This document shows positions 62,895 to 64,000 of a stretch of DNA of 64,000 bases, piece by piece. The stretch is from Cardinalis cardinalis. Taxonomy: Eukaryota > Chordata > Aves > Passeriformes > Cardinalidae. The DNA lies in NCBI GenBank assembly GCA_014549065.1, contig JACDOX010000024.1, positions 4,127,298-4,191,297 of the forward strand. Direction: 5' to 3'. The notes under the pieces were generated by a model that had not been told where the DNA came from, did no database searches, and worked only from the letters and a program-made list of their open reading frames with translations. Made by a program: the position numbers and the translations under genes. How positions within the stretch are numbered: the first letter of the stretch is position 1; each line of letters begins with the position of its first letter.

Positions 62895-64000
62895 ATAAGA
62901 CCATACTTGAAATGCCAAATTGGTGTGAAGCATGACAAATACGGAAGAGTGGACCACAGGGAAGTAATAGACATGAAAGCACAAAAATTTCCTGTATTTC
63001 ACTTTGTATTGTAAATGCAATTTAATTATTCATCCTGGAAAGAAAGGAAATTGAAATATAGTATTTTACGTTATGCAGTGTTACCCAAGGATATCCAAAA
63101 CAATCTGTGAAGAGCATATACAAAATTTCTGTGGATAAGATGGTGAGCTTGCTTATCTCCTGCAGGCTATGGCGACCTCATATCTTGTCATGGCTGTCTC
63201 ATCTATTTGCCCGCTCCAAAGATGTGACACTGCAATCTCAGACACCACCTGCTAAAGTTTTTCTGAGAACAGGCTGTGAAAGTACAGCCTTTGGCTTTCC
63301 TCAGCCCTTCACCTCTACTGAAATTGGTATGAGTTCAGTCTATATTTGTTGCAGTATAGAATATCACAAGCTAGTTTTTAATTATTTACCTTTCTCTTTC
63401 TGCCCTTTATTTAATAATTTTTGTTCTGGGGAAGATAGCATCAAGTTAGAGGCCGACACAAGGCTGTTGATTTACCTTGTCTTAGCCACACAGAAGTAAG
63501 TTGCTGTGTTTGAGCTCTTTAGTGCCATCTGTATCTCAGCAGGGATGAGAGAATTAGTATGTGGAGAAGGGAGAAGACTTGAATTGTACAAGCAATGCTG
63601 CTTTGTCACAGAGTCTCTTTTATTCCCTAGTTGTGAAGTGAAAAATGTTGCTATTTATGGCTTCAAACAGTGGGGAAAAGAAAAGAGAGTATACCTTTCT
63701 CTTTGTAAGAGCATCTCAGTTCAGATAGTAACATAAATAGTGTCAGCTTGGAACTTAAGAAGGATGGTTCATCTATATTTTATAAATAAAGGAGAAAAAT
63801 TAAACAAATTGAACAACTAACCTAACTTCTCCTTAGAAGCAGATCAAGTACTCTCTTTGGCCTAGACATGTAAACATGAATCTCCAGGTGTCAGTATCCT
63901 TGCTGTTGTGATGTTTGATGGTGCAAGTCATTCCAACTTCATTCCTACTGACTCTTTTAACTAATGCTTTTCTGAAATTTTCAAAGCAAAACCCACAAGT
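62895..64000. other. Unique noncoding DNA at the window edge
   Basis: No gene recognised. A plus-strand open frame of 130 codons at 63107-63499 lacks family resemblance. The window ends without a clear boundary. Confidence 0.5.

Noticed and set aside
63107..63499. 130-codon plus-strand open frame near the window end
   Set aside because: Length is within chance for 64 kb on two strands, the product resembles no family, and no splice or promoter context supports it.

Overview
The window looks like bird nuclear DNA. The evidence is repeat content: several CR1 LINE remnants of the avian type, three of which keep the CR1 3' end (sequence resembling TTCTRTGATTCTATGA and the conserved block just upstream). 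The rest is A+T-rich, CpG-poor, mostly unique sequence with few and short repeats, as expected of an intergenic region or a very large intron. I recognise no protein-coding gene, rRNA or tRNA. The many open frames of 60-215 codons lie on both strands, overlap one another, and match no family I recognise; the longer ones coincide mainly with locally G+C-richer patches.

Layout. 1-4.2 kb: unique DNA with one speculative in-phase exon chain (891-1249). 4.27-5.08 kb: a decayed CR1 on the + strand that keeps both a reverse-transcriptase motif and the 3' end. 5-16 kb: unique DNA with a perfect 44-bp tandem duplication (9387-9474), a set of alternative hairpins around an octamer (11439-11477) and a paired palindrome/X-box candidate regulatory element (15579-15620). 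16.2-17.5 kb: two minus-strand CR1 3' fragments. 17.5-27.4 kb: unique DNA with a cluster of ambiguous bases beside an 11-bp-arm hairpin (23.7-23.8 kb). 27.4 kb: a short ancient CR1-like fragment, then an assembly gap at 27897-27975. 28-44.7 kb: unique DNA with a perfect 17-bp-arm hairpin (31964-32003), an unusually long minus-strand open frame (35846-36493) and a consensus CTCF core (40881-40894). 44759-44799: second gap, followed by an old CR1/L3-like LINE body (about 45.29-46.48 kb). 46.5-64 kb: unique DNA with a plus-strand CR1 3' end (54.18-54.36 kb), a G/T-rich block and long polypyrimidine tracts.

About a hundred isolated N characters lie before the second gap and only a handful after it, with none from 46169 to 54168. 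This probably marks a change of contig or base-calling quality and limits any fine claim about the first 44.7 kb. No system of cooperating genes is visible; the strongest candidates for function are the cis-regulatory-like sites, and all need conservation or chromatin data.
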